From Treponema sp. (lineage in GTDB: Bacteria > Spirochaetota > Spirochaetia > Treponematales > Breznakiellaceae): DNA of 50,331 bases. A model generated the notes under the pieces. That model was not told the DNA's origin. It made no database searches and was given only the letters and a program-made list of their open reading frames with translations. Of this stretch, positions 8,223 through 17,300 are shown piece by piece. The stretch lies in NCBI GenBank assembly GCA_009777535.1, contig WRLP01000021.1, positions 1 through 50,331 on the forward strand. Direction: 5' to 3'. Both the position numbers and the translations under genes were made by a program. Position 1 is the stretch's first letter. Each line of letters starts with the position of its first letter.

Positions 8223-9212
8223 ATGAAAAAATATTTATCATGTCTTTTTATTTTGTCAGCAATTTTATTTTATTTTGTTAATTGTAAACACAGCCAGCCG
8301 ATTGAAATACATCCTCTAAACGATATTTTGAGCTATAATTTAGATTTAAATAAAATAAATTTACCAATTGAAAAAAGAATATTACCTGCACCAGAAATAA
8401 TTATATCATTTTTAAATGAATTTGATAATGTTGATAACTATGCTTCACATGAACTAAGCGATGATGAAAGACTGTTGTTTATGGATTACTATGATTTGCT
8501 CCCGGAAACATTCAAAAATATTATTAATGAAAAAGTTGCAGGTATATATTTTATAGAAAATTTTCTGGGCGGCGGCATGACAATGCCCGCATTTGAAAGT
8601 AATATGAATATGTATATGGTTTTATTCTTAAATCCTGAAATATTAAATACTAATATCACTGAGTGGATAAACTACAGAGATAACTCAATATTTATGGATA
8701 ATAAAAATGAAATAACCTTAACTGTTGAATGTAATACCAATCATTATGCATTATTGACTACATTAGTTCATGAAGCATGCCATATATATGATTATTACAG
8801 TTTTGTTACACCATATACAGACAAAATAGTAATGAATGTCCAAAATACCCAAAATAATTATCCAACCAGTTTTATTCAGGATATTTGGCTTGACTATGAT
8901 CGATCAATTGAATTGTACGACTATAAAAACAGGAGGAATGTATCTTTTTATGATTTAGGTGAAAGAACAGATAAAATATTATCACTGGAATTATTCACCG
9001 CTTTAAGCAAAACGCCATTTACTTCATTATATGGCGCAAAAAACTGGGCTGAAGACTTTGCGGAAACATTTACATGGTATTATCTAAAAAAATATTTTGA
9101 TGTAGATTTTATTACAACGTTAAGTGATAACGAAAATATTTTAATTGTTTATAACCCGAACGAAAACGAATTGGTAAAAAGAAGATATGAATTATTTTTT
9201 GAAATAAAGTAA
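8223..9212 (+). CDS. putative zinc metalloprotease lipoprotein
   Basis: A protein of about 329 aa. The N-terminus MKKYLSCLFILSAILFYFVNC is a lipoprotein signal with a spirochaete-like lipobox (FVNC). HEACH (183-187) is an HExxH zinc motif, and WAEDFAETF (275-283) supplies a likely third Glu ligand. It would sit in the periplasm or at the cell surface. The frame is open from ATG 8154, which overlaps the cyclase end, but ATG 8223 is chosen because it gives the signal peptide and has AGAGG upstream with short spacing. Composition is AT-rich like the two genes before it. Whether it belongs to the cyclase system or only shares the island is unclear. I cannot name the peptidase family. Confidence 0.7.
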   Translation: MKKYLSCLFILSAILFYFVNCKHSQPIEIHPLNDILSYNLDLNKINLPIEKRILPAPEIIISFLNEFDNVDNYASHELSDDERLLFMDYYDLLPETFKNIINEKVAGIYFIENFLGGGMTMPAFESNMNMYMVLFLNPEILNTNITEWINYRDNSIFMDNKNEITLTVECNTNHYALLTTLVHEACHIYDYYSFVTPYTDKIVMNVQNTQNNYPTSFIQDIWLDYDRSIELYDYKNRRNVSFYDLGERTDKILSLELFTALSKTPFTSLYGAKNWAEDFAETFTWYYLKKYFDVDFITTLSDNENILIVYNPNENELVKRRYELFFEIK

Positions 9213-9251
9213 TAATGGAGTATATTGGACTTGTTCGGCAATAGAGAATTG

Positions 9252-10064
9252 TTACTGTATTTTCCCCAAAATGCCCGCCAGTTTTGATTCTTCGCCGTCG
9301 GAAAGTTCACCGGGGAGTATCAGAGGATGGTATGATACGGGCGGAAGCAGAAATCCCGCATCAAGGAAATTGCTAAACAGCAATGCCCATTGCCCGGCGT
9401 CCGGCTTTTCCCGCAGATTCAGATAAATGCCCTGCCGCTGCCAGGGGCTGTTTTTCAGGGCTTTGGCAATGCGGGGGAAATTCGGCCTTACGCGCTGCGG
9501 CGAGGCGAGAAGATCGTGTATGCTCCTGGCAGCGGCCGCAAGCAGTACCGGAGAGAGTATGTCCGCGGCGGGGAGGCCGCATTGAAAATCCGGGGAAATA
9601 GCGAGTACGCAGAGCCCCAGCGGCAGGTTACCGCGCCAGCCCTGGATGCCAGGTAAAACAGGAACGAGGATTGGCGGCGCATTTTCTGTTGCCGCAAACG
9701 GCGAGGCAGGATCCAAAAAGGGGCGCCATAACGCGGCCTCCCCGCTTTTGAGTAACGGCTCCAGAGCAGCGGGAGCTGCAGCGTAGAGCTTAAAACTGCG
9801 GTTCGGGAAAAGCCGGAGCAGGGCTTTTATGAAGCGCCCTTCGAGAAAATGTGGAAGGGGAGCGTATAAGCCCCTGCTTGCGGTGTTTTTCAGTTCACGG
9901 AGCAGGTTGGGCGGCGTGTGTCCCAGTACTGCGCTGCCGTTATTCTGCCAAAGATCTAACAGCCTTTTTCCGCCGCGTGTATAAAGACGGAAACCTCTGG
10001 CGCGCAGTACAGTGGGGACAGTATGTAAAAGATAAAATTCATCTTGTTCGCTTTTTGTTTCCAT
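9252..10064 (-). CDS. truncated class III aminotransferase-like protein, probably non-catalytic
   Basis: A 270-aa protein. The first ~100 residues follow the start of class III aminotransferases: RARGFRLYTRGGKRLLDLW, then GSAVLGHTPPNLLREL. The rest is shortened relative to the usual ~400-450 aa. The expected pyridoxal-phosphate lysine segment and the Asp of the cofactor-binding region are not visible. I infer a degenerate or repurposed PLP-fold protein rather than an active enzyme. It starts 2 nt after the pcrA stop, with AGGG inside the end of pcrA, so it is co-transcribed. The frame is intact over 810 nt, which argues against a recent pseudogene. Confidence 0.65.
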   Translation of the reverse strand: METKSEQDEFYLLHTVPTVLRARGFRLYTRGGKRLLDLWQNNGSAVLGHTPPNLLRELKNTASRGLYAPLPHFLEGRFIKALLRLFPNRSFKLYAAAPAALEPLLKSGEAALWRPFLDPASPFAATENAPPILVPVLPGIQGWRGNLPLGLCVLAISPDFQCGLPAADILSPVLLAAAARSIHDLLASPQRVRPNFPRIAKALKNSPWQRQGIYLNLREKPDAGQWALLFSNFLDAGFLLPPVSYHPLILPGELSDGEESKLAGILGKIQ

Positions 10065-10066
10065 AA

Positions 10067-12298
10067 CTAATAATCCCTGCCTATTTTTGTAATGGCCGAT
10101 CCCTGGTATTCGCTGTGAAAATGCAGTTCCTTGCCTGTTTGAAAATGTACCCGCACAACCGGCCCTTCTTCGCTGTCCGTAACAGCTATCACCTCGCCAT
10201 AACCATGGTCATCATGGTAAAGAGATTCCCCGCGCTTCCAGTCTGCAGCTTTTTCGATTTCGCTGTGTCCGGGGCTGGCTGCGTTTTTCTTTAATGTATT
10301 AAAACCATAAGGAATGCTGCCGGTAATCTGCAGGCTGCCCTTATCAACCTCGTGTAAAAAAAGCGATGGATTTGTTGGTACGGTTCTTCCGTACATTCGC
10401 CGCATTGCGCAGGAAGTAAAATAAAGTTCATTCATCGCCCTTGTTGCTCCTACATAAAAGAGCCGCCTTTCTTCTTCAAGTTCGTCTTCTTTAATATTTT
10501 CCCGTGGAAAGACGCCATGTTCAACTCCGGTCATGATTACATTCTGGAATTCCAGGCCCTTGGTATTGTGAAATGTGATCAGCGTAACAGAATCAACATT
10601 GCCGGTATCGGCAGAGTCGTTTACCAATGAGCGGTCAAGCTCAATGTGTTCAAGGAAATCCTGCAGCCCCTTTTGGCTCAGTGGATACTGGCTTGCCGCA
10701 TTCAAAAGTTCCTGTAAATTGTTGAGTCTTTGGTTTCCTGTAACATCATCCTGCATTTTATGATAATCGGCAATCCCCGAATTTTTTACAAGCATGTATA
10801 CACAATTTGAAAATCCTTCACCGCTTGCAAGCCCTTCCCGGCTTTTATTAGAATCCCTTTTTTTTATTTGCAGTTTCCTAATTTCTTCGTCTGTGGTTTG
10901 TGCGTTTTCGAGTAACGATTTTCCGTCCTCAATCAATTTAATAAAATCATTCAAACCCGCTCTTGCCTTGGGCGCAAGATCAATTCTGCGCCCTGTTTCC
11001 ATCAAGTCATTTTCGTTTGCATAAGCGGCCTCAATTATTTTATCAACGGATGCCGGCCCTACTCCGCGAGCGGGCTTGTTCACTATTCTGCGGAAGGCAA
11101 CTTCGTCGCGCGGGTTTACAAGAAACGACAGCAGGGCAAGGGCGTCTTTTATTTCTTCCCTTTCGTAAAACTTCAGGGAGCCGACAACACGATAGGGGAT
11201 TCCCCTGCGCAGGAATTTGGTTTCAAAACCCAGGGACTGCGCATTGGTTCTGTAAAGGATAGCCCAGTGCGACCATTTAGCCCTGCCCTGCCTTACAGAG
11301 TCTTCGATCTGGCGGGCGCAAAAGGCGGCTTCTTCGTCCTGGTTGGGCAGAAATGCCAGTACCGGCAGTTTTCCGTTTCCGCGCGTTGCGCTTAGGGTTT
11401 TTCCCAGGCGGCCCTGATTGTTGTCCACTACCGAGGATGCGGCTCTTAGAATGGGCTCGGTGGAGCGGTAGTTTTTTTCCAGCCGGATAATTTCTGTGCC
11501 GGAAAAAAGATTCGGAAACTCAAGAATGTTTTTTACCTCGGCGCCGCGGAAACGGTATATTGACTGATCGTCATCGCCCACAACGCAGACATAAGTTGCG
11601 GGGCCGGTAAGTTCCTTTAGCAATTCGAACTGCGCAACATTGGCGTCCTGGTATTCATCAACCAGTATTGCCGAAAAGCGATCGCGGAAACGCTGAGCTG
11701 TTTCAGGGTGGCTGCGCAGAATCTCGACCGGCTTTTTTATCAGATCTCCAAAATCAACATTACCGATCTGCGACATGCGCTCCTCGTACATTGCATAAAT
11801 GCTGTGGAATTTTTTATGGCTGTCGATGAACGAAAGTTTCGGATCATTTGGGCATAGAAAATAATCTTTTGCCCTGGAAATTTTGTAGGCAATTTGTTTT
11901 ATTTCAGCCTTAGTTGAATTTTCCATGAGCGAAGAAAGCAGGGAGCAGACATCATCATCATCATAAATAACAAAACCGGAATCAAGGCCGGCCAGCGGGC
12001 CGTTGCGCCGCAGAAACCATGCCCCAAAGGAATGAAAAGTCCGAAGCATGGCATCGCCGGCGCGATCATCGATCAGCTTTGCCCTCTCCGCCATTTCCCT
12101 GGCGGCCTTGTTTGTAAAAGTAACCGCAAGTATCGAGCGTGGGTCCAGCCCCTGCTCCCTGATGAGCCATGCGATCTTTGTTGTGATTACCCTGGTTTTA
12201 CCCGAGCCCGCGCCGGCAAGGATCAAAAGCGGCTTCCCTGTGTGAAGCACTGCACGTTTCTGCTCAGAGTTGAGAACATCAAGATAGGATTGGCTCAT
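10067..12298 (-). CDS. pcrA: ATP-dependent DNA helicase, UvrD/PcrA/Rep family
   Basis: A superfamily 1A 3'-5' DNA helicase of about 743 aa, acting in repair and replication restart. Visible motifs are the Q-motif region LNSEQKRAV, Walker A AGAGSGKT, motif Ia TFTNKAA, Walker B VDEYQDAN, motif III GDDDQSIYRFRGA, motif IV YRST, and near the end ITFHNTKGLEFQNV and YVGATRA. The start is taken as ATG 12298 (MSQSYLDVL); the frame is open to ATG 12313. Neither start has a ribosome site. A TATTAT box lies 5 nt upstream of ATG 12298, so a leaderless mRNA is possible. It is divergent from the Crp-like gene. Confidence 0.95.
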   Translation of the reverse strand: MSQSYLDVLNSEQKRAVLHTGKPLLILAGAGSGKTRVITTKIAWLIREQGLDPRSILAVTFTNKAAREMAERAKLIDDRAGDAMLRTFHSFGAWFLRRNGPLAGLDSGFVIYDDDDVCSLLSSLMENSTKAEIKQIAYKISRAKDYFLCPNDPKLSFIDSHKKFHSIYAMYEERMSQIGNVDFGDLIKKPVEILRSHPETAQRFRDRFSAILVDEYQDANVAQFELLKELTGPATYVCVVGDDDQSIYRFRGAEVKNILEFPNLFSGTEIIRLEKNYRSTEPILRAASSVVDNNQGRLGKTLSATRGNGKLPVLAFLPNQDEEAAFCARQIEDSVRQGRAKWSHWAILYRTNAQSLGFETKFLRRGIPYRVVGSLKFYEREEIKDALALLSFLVNPRDEVAFRRIVNKPARGVGPASVDKIIEAAYANENDLMETGRRIDLAPKARAGLNDFIKLIEDGKSLLENAQTTDEEIRKLQIKKRDSNKSREGLASGEGFSNCVYMLVKNSGIADYHKMQDDVTGNQRLNNLQELLNAASQYPLSQKGLQDFLEHIELDRSLVNDSADTGNVDSVTLITFHNTKGLEFQNVIMTGVEHGVFPRENIKEDELEEERRLFYVGATRAMNELYFTSCAMRRMYGRTVPTNPSLFLHEVDKGSLQITGSIPYGFNTLKKNAASPGHSEIEKAADWKRGESLYHDDHGYGEVIAVTDSEEGPVVRVHFQTGKELHFHSEYQGSAITKIGRDY

Positions 12299-12302
12299 GA
12301 GG

Positions 12303-12308
12303 TATAAT
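12303..12308 (+). promoter_or_regulatory. putative -10 box for the Crp-like regulator
   Basis: Consensus TATAAT at 12303-12308 on the plus strand, without a good -35. Read on the other strand, the overlapping TATTAT (12309-12304) would serve pcrA. The short divergent region would allow opposed transcription of both genes. Confidence 0.4.
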
Positions 12309-12326
12309 AGCATAGAAAATGGTATT

Positions 12327-12908
12327 ATGGATGGTATGAATAGTGATTTTGAAAGGTTTTTATCAAAACATTCTCCTTTTACAAAAGAACAGATAAGCGA
12401 GATAGCTGAGAGCCTTGATATAAGGGAATATAAAAAAAAGACAGTTATCTTACGGGCTGGCGACTTAGTAACTGAATGCTATCTGATACTCAAAGGCTGT
12501 TTAAGAAGTTACGTTATCAAGGACGGCTTGGAAAAAACAATTGAATTTTATATGGAGGAACAATCTGTGGCGCTTCCGGGTTATGGGAAGCAAATTCCCT
12601 CAGAGTTATTTTTGGAATGTGTGGAAGATACTGTTGCCGTTATAGGTACTCCGGAAATTGAAGCAAAAATGTCCAATGAATTTCCTGAATTAATATCTGC
12701 CTCTCTTAAAATGACAGAAGATGTGATAGATAATTATCAATCTACAATTGTTGATTATAAAATGGATTCTGCTGAAGAACGGTACATCAGATTAACCAAA
12801 GAGAGACCTGGCTTAATACAACGGGTTCCACAATATCAATTGGCAAGTTATTTAGGTGTTCAACCGGAATCATTGAGCCGTATTCGCAGAAGAATAAGCA
12901 AAAAATAA
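12327..12908 (+). CDS. Crp/Fnr-family transcription regulator
   Basis: A protein of about 193 aa with an N-terminal cyclic-nucleotide-binding-like beta-barrel (ILRAGDLVTECYLILKG, then LRSYVIKDGLEKTIEF) and a C-terminal helix-turn-helix (YQLASYLGVQPESLSRIRRR). It lacks the N-terminal cysteine cluster of FNR, so it is unlikely to sense oxygen through Fe-S. The frame is open from ATG 12297, but that lies upstream of the best -10 box; ATG 12327 or 12336 is more likely. No clear ribosome site exists for any of them. It lies upstream of a membrane protein and a flavodoxin on the same strand and may control them. An inverted repeat (12912-12919 and 12934-12941) in the following gap is a candidate operator. 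Confidence 0.88.
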   Translation: MDGMNSDFERFLSKHSPFTKEQISEIAESLDIREYKKKTVILRAGDLVTECYLILKGCLRSYVIKDGLEKTIEFYMEEQSVALPGYGKQIPSELFLECVEDTVAVIGTPEIEAKMSNEFPELISASLKMTEDVIDNYQSTIVDYKMDSAEERYIRLTKERPGLIQRVPQYQLASYLGVQPESLSRIRRRISKK

Positions 12909-12911
12909 AAC

Positions 12912-12941
12912 TTTTCATTTCTTAACCTAAGTCAATGAAAA
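12912..12941 (+). promoter_or_regulatory. inverted repeat upstream of the membrane protein/flavodoxin genes
   Basis: TTTTCATT (12912-12919) and AATGAAAA (12934-12941) form a perfect 8-bp inverted repeat with a 14-nt gap, between the Crp-like gene and its downstream neighbour. It could be a regulator operator or a weak hairpin. Crp-type sites often have two arms separated by a short gap, but the motif differs from TGTGA, so this is only a candidate. Confidence 0.35.
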
Positions 12942-12984
12942 TAAAATTCAAATAAGGCATTATTTTTTATAAGGAGAATAGAAA

Positions 12985-13635
12985 ATGAAAAACTTTCGGA
13001 AAATTGGCGCTTTTTCCGCATTTTATCTTTCTGCGGCATATATTATCGGCATGGTAATATTCATTTTTGCATTTGATTACCTGAATATTGATCCATCCCA
13101 AAAACTCATAGTACTTATTAATAATCAAGCGCTTGCATATTTTACAAATCTAATATTATACATATTCTTTGGTTTTTTTCTTATCATTTTAATTTTATCG
13201 TTATATAACCGTTTTAAGAATAAATCGCCCATAATCATGCAAATATTTGCCGTAATCGGTATTATTTGGGCAGGACTGCTTATTTCAAGCGGATTGGTTG
13301 CAAATGCGGGGATTAATCCAACAGCTGAATTATTCCAAAAAGATCCTGAACAGGCTCAGTTCTTCTGGCTACAAATAGAAACTGTCGCAAATGGTTTATC
13401 CTGTGTAACCGGCGAGATTTTAGGCGGTCTTATGACAATTTTATTAAGTATAGCCGGAATATGCGGGCATTTTTTACGGAAAAGTTTAAATTATTATGGG
13501 GTATTAGTCGGCGGTGTTGGGATAATTACTATTATTCCTGTATTACATAATTTGGGAGGGGTATTTGGAATTACTCAGCTTATATGGTTTATTTGGCTGG
13601 GAGTATTGTTACTTAAATCAAAAGAAGTTGATTAG
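12985..13635 (+). CDS. integral membrane protein, DUF4386-like
   Basis: A 216-aa polytopic protein with about six hydrophobic helices spread over its whole length, no signal cleavage site and short charged loops. The N-terminus KIGAFSAFYLSAAYIIG and the overall topology resemble DUF4386 membrane proteins; that assignment is from memory of the family pattern and is tentative. The start ATG has AAGGAG upstream (TATAAGGAGAATAGAAA). It is followed after 2 nt by a flavodoxin-domain lipoprotein, so the two are coupled. Function unknown; a role linked to flavodoxin at the membrane is an inference from context. Confidence 0.7.
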   Translation: MKNFRKIGAFSAFYLSAAYIIGMVIFIFAFDYLNIDPSQKLIVLINNQALAYFTNLILYIFFGFFLIILILSLYNRFKNKSPIIMQIFAVIGIIWAGLLISSGLVANAGINPTAELFQKDPEQAQFFWLQIETVANGLSCVTGEILGGLMTILLSIAGICGHFLRKSLNYYGVLVGGVGIITIIPVLHNLGGVFGITQLIWFIWLGVLLLKSKEVD

Positions 13636-13637
13636 TA

Positions 13638-14267
13638 ATGGTAAAATTAGTTTTTCGATTAATTGCATGTTTCTTTGTCTTTTTCTTGCTTTTTAGTTGT
13701 GCTGGAAAAATATCAAATAAAACAGAAGAACCATCAGCAATAACATCAGCCAGCCATATTGTAAATAATACCGGACTTGACGGTTTAAGGGAAAATGTAA
13801 TGGATACTCAAAACATAATAATTCTATTTTCACCTAATGGAAGTACAAAAAAAATCGCAGAGGCAATTTCTAATAATATAAACGCTTCAATTTTTAATCT
13901 GGATGGCTCAAAGTCTATGCCAGACGGCATTAATGATTATCATTTAATAGGATTTGGTTCCGGTATTTTTCACGATAAACATCATTCTTTGCTGCTGGAA
14001 TTTGCCGAAAATTTACCGGAAGTTAGACAAAAGAACGCTTTTATTTTTTCTACTTGCGGGGTTTTTACCGAAGAATATATGAATAATAACCATAAAACAT
14101 TAAGAGATATACTTGTAAATAAAGGGTTCTTAATATTGGGAGAATATAGCTGTCCTGGATTTAACAAAAATAGTTTCTTAAAACTTTTTGGAGGAATTAA
14201 TAAAAACAGGCCAAATGCTGATGATATTATAAAGGCAATATCATTTAGTGAAGAATTGTTACAGTGA
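13638..14267 (+). CDS. flavodoxin-like domain carried on a lipoprotein signal
   Basis: A 209-aa protein. MVKLVFRLIACFFVFFLLFSC is a lipoprotein signal with Cys21, followed by a Ser/Thr/Asn-rich linker. Residues about 58-205 are flavodoxin-like: the FMN phosphate loop FSPNGSTKKIAEAI, then DYHLIGFGSGIF, FIFSTCGVF and LGEYSCPGF, as in flavodoxins of the IsdH/FldA-like short type. A flavodoxin outside the cytoplasm would be unusual. A second start is visible: ATG 13800 with AAGGG (13787-13791) 8 nt upstream, which would give a cytoplasmic flavodoxin of 155 aa. The longer start at 13638 has no clear ribosome site but lies 2 nt after the upstream stop. Confidence 0.8.
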   Translation: MVKLVFRLIACFFVFFLLFSCAGKISNKTEEPSAITSASHIVNNTGLDGLRENVMDTQNIIILFSPNGSTKKIAEAISNNINASIFNLDGSKSMPDGINDYHLIGFGSGIFHDKHHSLLLEFAENLPEVRQKNAFIFSTCGVFTEEYMNNNHKTLRDILVNKGFLILGEYSCPGFNKNSFLKLFGGINKNRPNADDIIKAISFSEELLQ

Positions 14268-14273
14268 CACCCA

Positions 14274-14304
14274 AAAAAAGCCCGACATAGCGCCGGGCTT
14301 TTTT
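14274..14304. terminator. bidirectional Rho-independent terminator
   Basis: AAAAAAAGCCCG and CGGGCTTTTTT flank an 8-10-nt loop, giving a GC-capped hairpin with a T-run on either strand. It lies between the flavodoxin stop (14267) and the nifJ stop (14331), so it ends both convergent units. Confidence 0.9.
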
Positions 14305-14330
14305 ATCTTTTCCCTTCTACCTTCTAATTT

Positions 14331-17300
14331 TTAAAATGGTCTGTCCGCCAGGTATTTGTACTCCTTCCATGTCCGCTCGGCCTGGGCCTTTGCCTTGGCA
14401 AGAAGGGCGTCTGCCCTGTCGGGGTTTGCTGCTTTAAGGCTCTTAAAGCGCACTTCCTTATACATAAAGTCTTCCAGGCTTGTAGAGGGTTCCTTGGAAT
14501 CAAGCTGGAAGGGATTCTTTCCTTCGGCTTTAAGTCTCGGATCGTAGCGGTACGTCGGCCACAGGCCGCAGGTTACCACTGCCTTGCCCTGATCCAGGCC
14601 CTTACTCATATCTATGCCGTGGCTGATGCAGTGGGCGTATGCGATAATGATCGACGGGCCGTCGTATGACTCCGCCTCGCGGAAAGCCCTGATGGCCTGG
14701 GCCATGTTTGCTCCAAGAGAAATTTTTGCGACATATACATAGCCGTAACTCATGGCTATTGCGCCAAGGTCCTTCTTGTTAACTTCCTTTCCGGAGAAGG
14801 CAAATTTTGCGATTGCCCCGACCGGGGTGGCCTTGCTCATCTGGCCGCCGGTGTTGGAGTAAACTTCTGTGTCCATAACCAGCAGGTTAACATTTTTGCC
14901 GGAGGCAATTACATGATCGAGCCCGCCGAAGCCAATGTCGTAGGCCCAGCCGTCTCCGCCGAATGCCCACACCGACCGTTTTATAAAGTGATCGGCCAGT
15001 GAGAGCAGCATCTTGGCTGTTGGCTTGCTATCGTTTTTCAAAGCGGCTTTTAATGCATCAACATTTTTTCGCTGTTCTTCGATGGCGCTTTCATCAGCCT
15101 GGGCATTCGCCAATAGCTTGTCTATTATTGCGGCGGCATCGCCTGCAAGCGCGCCTTCGCTTTTTGCTTTTGCCGCCATCTCGCGGGCGTGTACTGCAAG
15201 TTTATCGCATGTAAGCCTGAAGCCCAGTGAGAATTCAGCAGCGTCCTCGAAGAGGCTGTTCGACCACGCCGGTCCGCGGCCGTCGGCGCGCTTGCAATAG
15301 GGCGTGGTTGGCAGGTTGCCGCCGTAAATCGAGGAGCAGCCTGTCGCGTTTGCAATGACAGCCCTGTCGCCAAAGAGCTGTGTCATCAGTTTGATGTAGG
15401 GAGTTTCGCCGCAGCCGCCGCATGCGCCGGAGAATTCAAACAGGGGTCGCTTGTAAGCAAGGGCTTTAGATGTATTAAGTTCGCCTGCTGCAGGGGTTTC
15501 GGGCAGCGACAGGAAGTAATCCCAGACGGCAACCTGCTCTGCGTGGTATTCGGGATCATCAGCGTACGATTTCCAGCTTAGGGCGCAGGGCTTGCTCTGA
15601 TCTTTCGACATTGGGCAGATGTTAAGGCAGGCGCCGCATTCATAGCAGTCTTCGGCGCCGATGACCAGCGCTGCCTTCCGGCCGTCTATTGGTTTGGGTT
15701 TTATTACCGCGGTTTTGAATCCTTTTGGGGCTTTGGCAACATCAGCATCACTTGGATTTTTCATGCGAATACAGGCATGGGCACACACCATTGAACAGTT
15801 GCCGCACTGTATACACAGATCAGGATTCCATACAGGAACACGTTCGGCAACGGAGCGTTTTTCGTATTGGCTAGTTGCGGTCGGGAAGGTTCCGTCTTCC
15901 GGGATTCTGCTTACAGGCAGGGTATCGCCTTCCTGAACTGACATGGTTCCAAGAGTATCCCTGACCCAGTTGTTATTTGCAGTAGCAAAGGGTTTCTTCA
16001 TGTGAATGTTCCCTTCAGTGTTGGCCGGATACTTTACTTCTTCTACCGCATTAATCGATGCATCTACAGTTACAAAATTATTTTCTACAACATCGGAACC
16101 CTTCTTGCCGTAGGTATGTTCGATGTGTTCCTTCATGAGCTTTACCGCTTCGGTTTCCGGCAGTACGCCGGAAATTTTGAAGTAAGCTGCCTGCATAACT
16201 GTGTTGATGCGCGTGCCCATGCCAGTATTCCTGGCAATCTCGGCGGCATTGATCACGTAGAACTTTACTTTCTTATCGATGATCCGCTTTTGCGCTTCTA
16301 CAGGAATTGTTTTCCAAACATCAGAAGCCTTGTAGGGACTGTTAAGAAGGAAGGTTCCTCCGGTCTTCAGTCTTTTCAGCATGTCGTACATTTCCATGTA
16401 GGAGAATTTATGGCAGGCAAGAAAATTCGCCGAGTTAATAAGATACGGACGGCGGATTTTTTTCTTGCCGAAACGCAGGTGTGAAACCGTAAATCCGCCG
16501 GATTTTTTGGAGTCATAAGAAAAATATGCCTGGGCATTAAGCTCCGGTTTTGCTTCGCTGATTATTTTGATCGAGTTTTTATTCGCACCGACTGTGCCGT
16601 CCGCGCCAAGGCCGTAGAACAGGGCTTCGTTCATGCCTTCTTCTTCGATAACAAAATTCTCGTCGTAATCCAGGCTCCTGCCCAAAACATCATCTTTAAT
16701 GCCGATAACAAAGTTCGCAATTTTTTTATCGGACAGATTATCGAAGACTGCTTTGGCCATTGCCGGAGTAAACTCCTTGGAACCAAGACCATATCGTCCG
16801 CCCAGTACCATGGGATAACCCGTGAACGGCGCTTTGCCGTACATTTCGCCAATGGCGGTGCGAACATCTTCGTACAATGGCTCGCCCATTGAGCCTGGCT
16901 CCTTGGTGCGGTCCAAAACTGCGATGGCTTTTACCGTTGCCGGCAGGGCGTTTACAAACAGCTTTGAGTCGAAGGGGCGGAACAACCGCACCTTCACCAT
17001 GCCGACTTTTTCACCTTTTGAAATTAGGTGATCTATGGTTTCCTCGCAGGTGTCCGCACCGGAACCCATGATGATGATCACCTTCTCTGCGTCTTTCGCT
17101 CCGTAGTAATCAAATATTCGATAGGCGCGGCCTGTCAGCTTTGCGTACTTGTCCATTTCCGCCTGAACGATTCCGGCGACTTTTTCGTAATACTTGCTGA
17201 CTCCTTCCCGTCCCTGAAAATATGTATCGGGATTTTGGGCGGTTCCCCGAATGCACGGATTCTCCGGAGACAGACCGCGGCTCCTGTGAGTAGTTACCAA

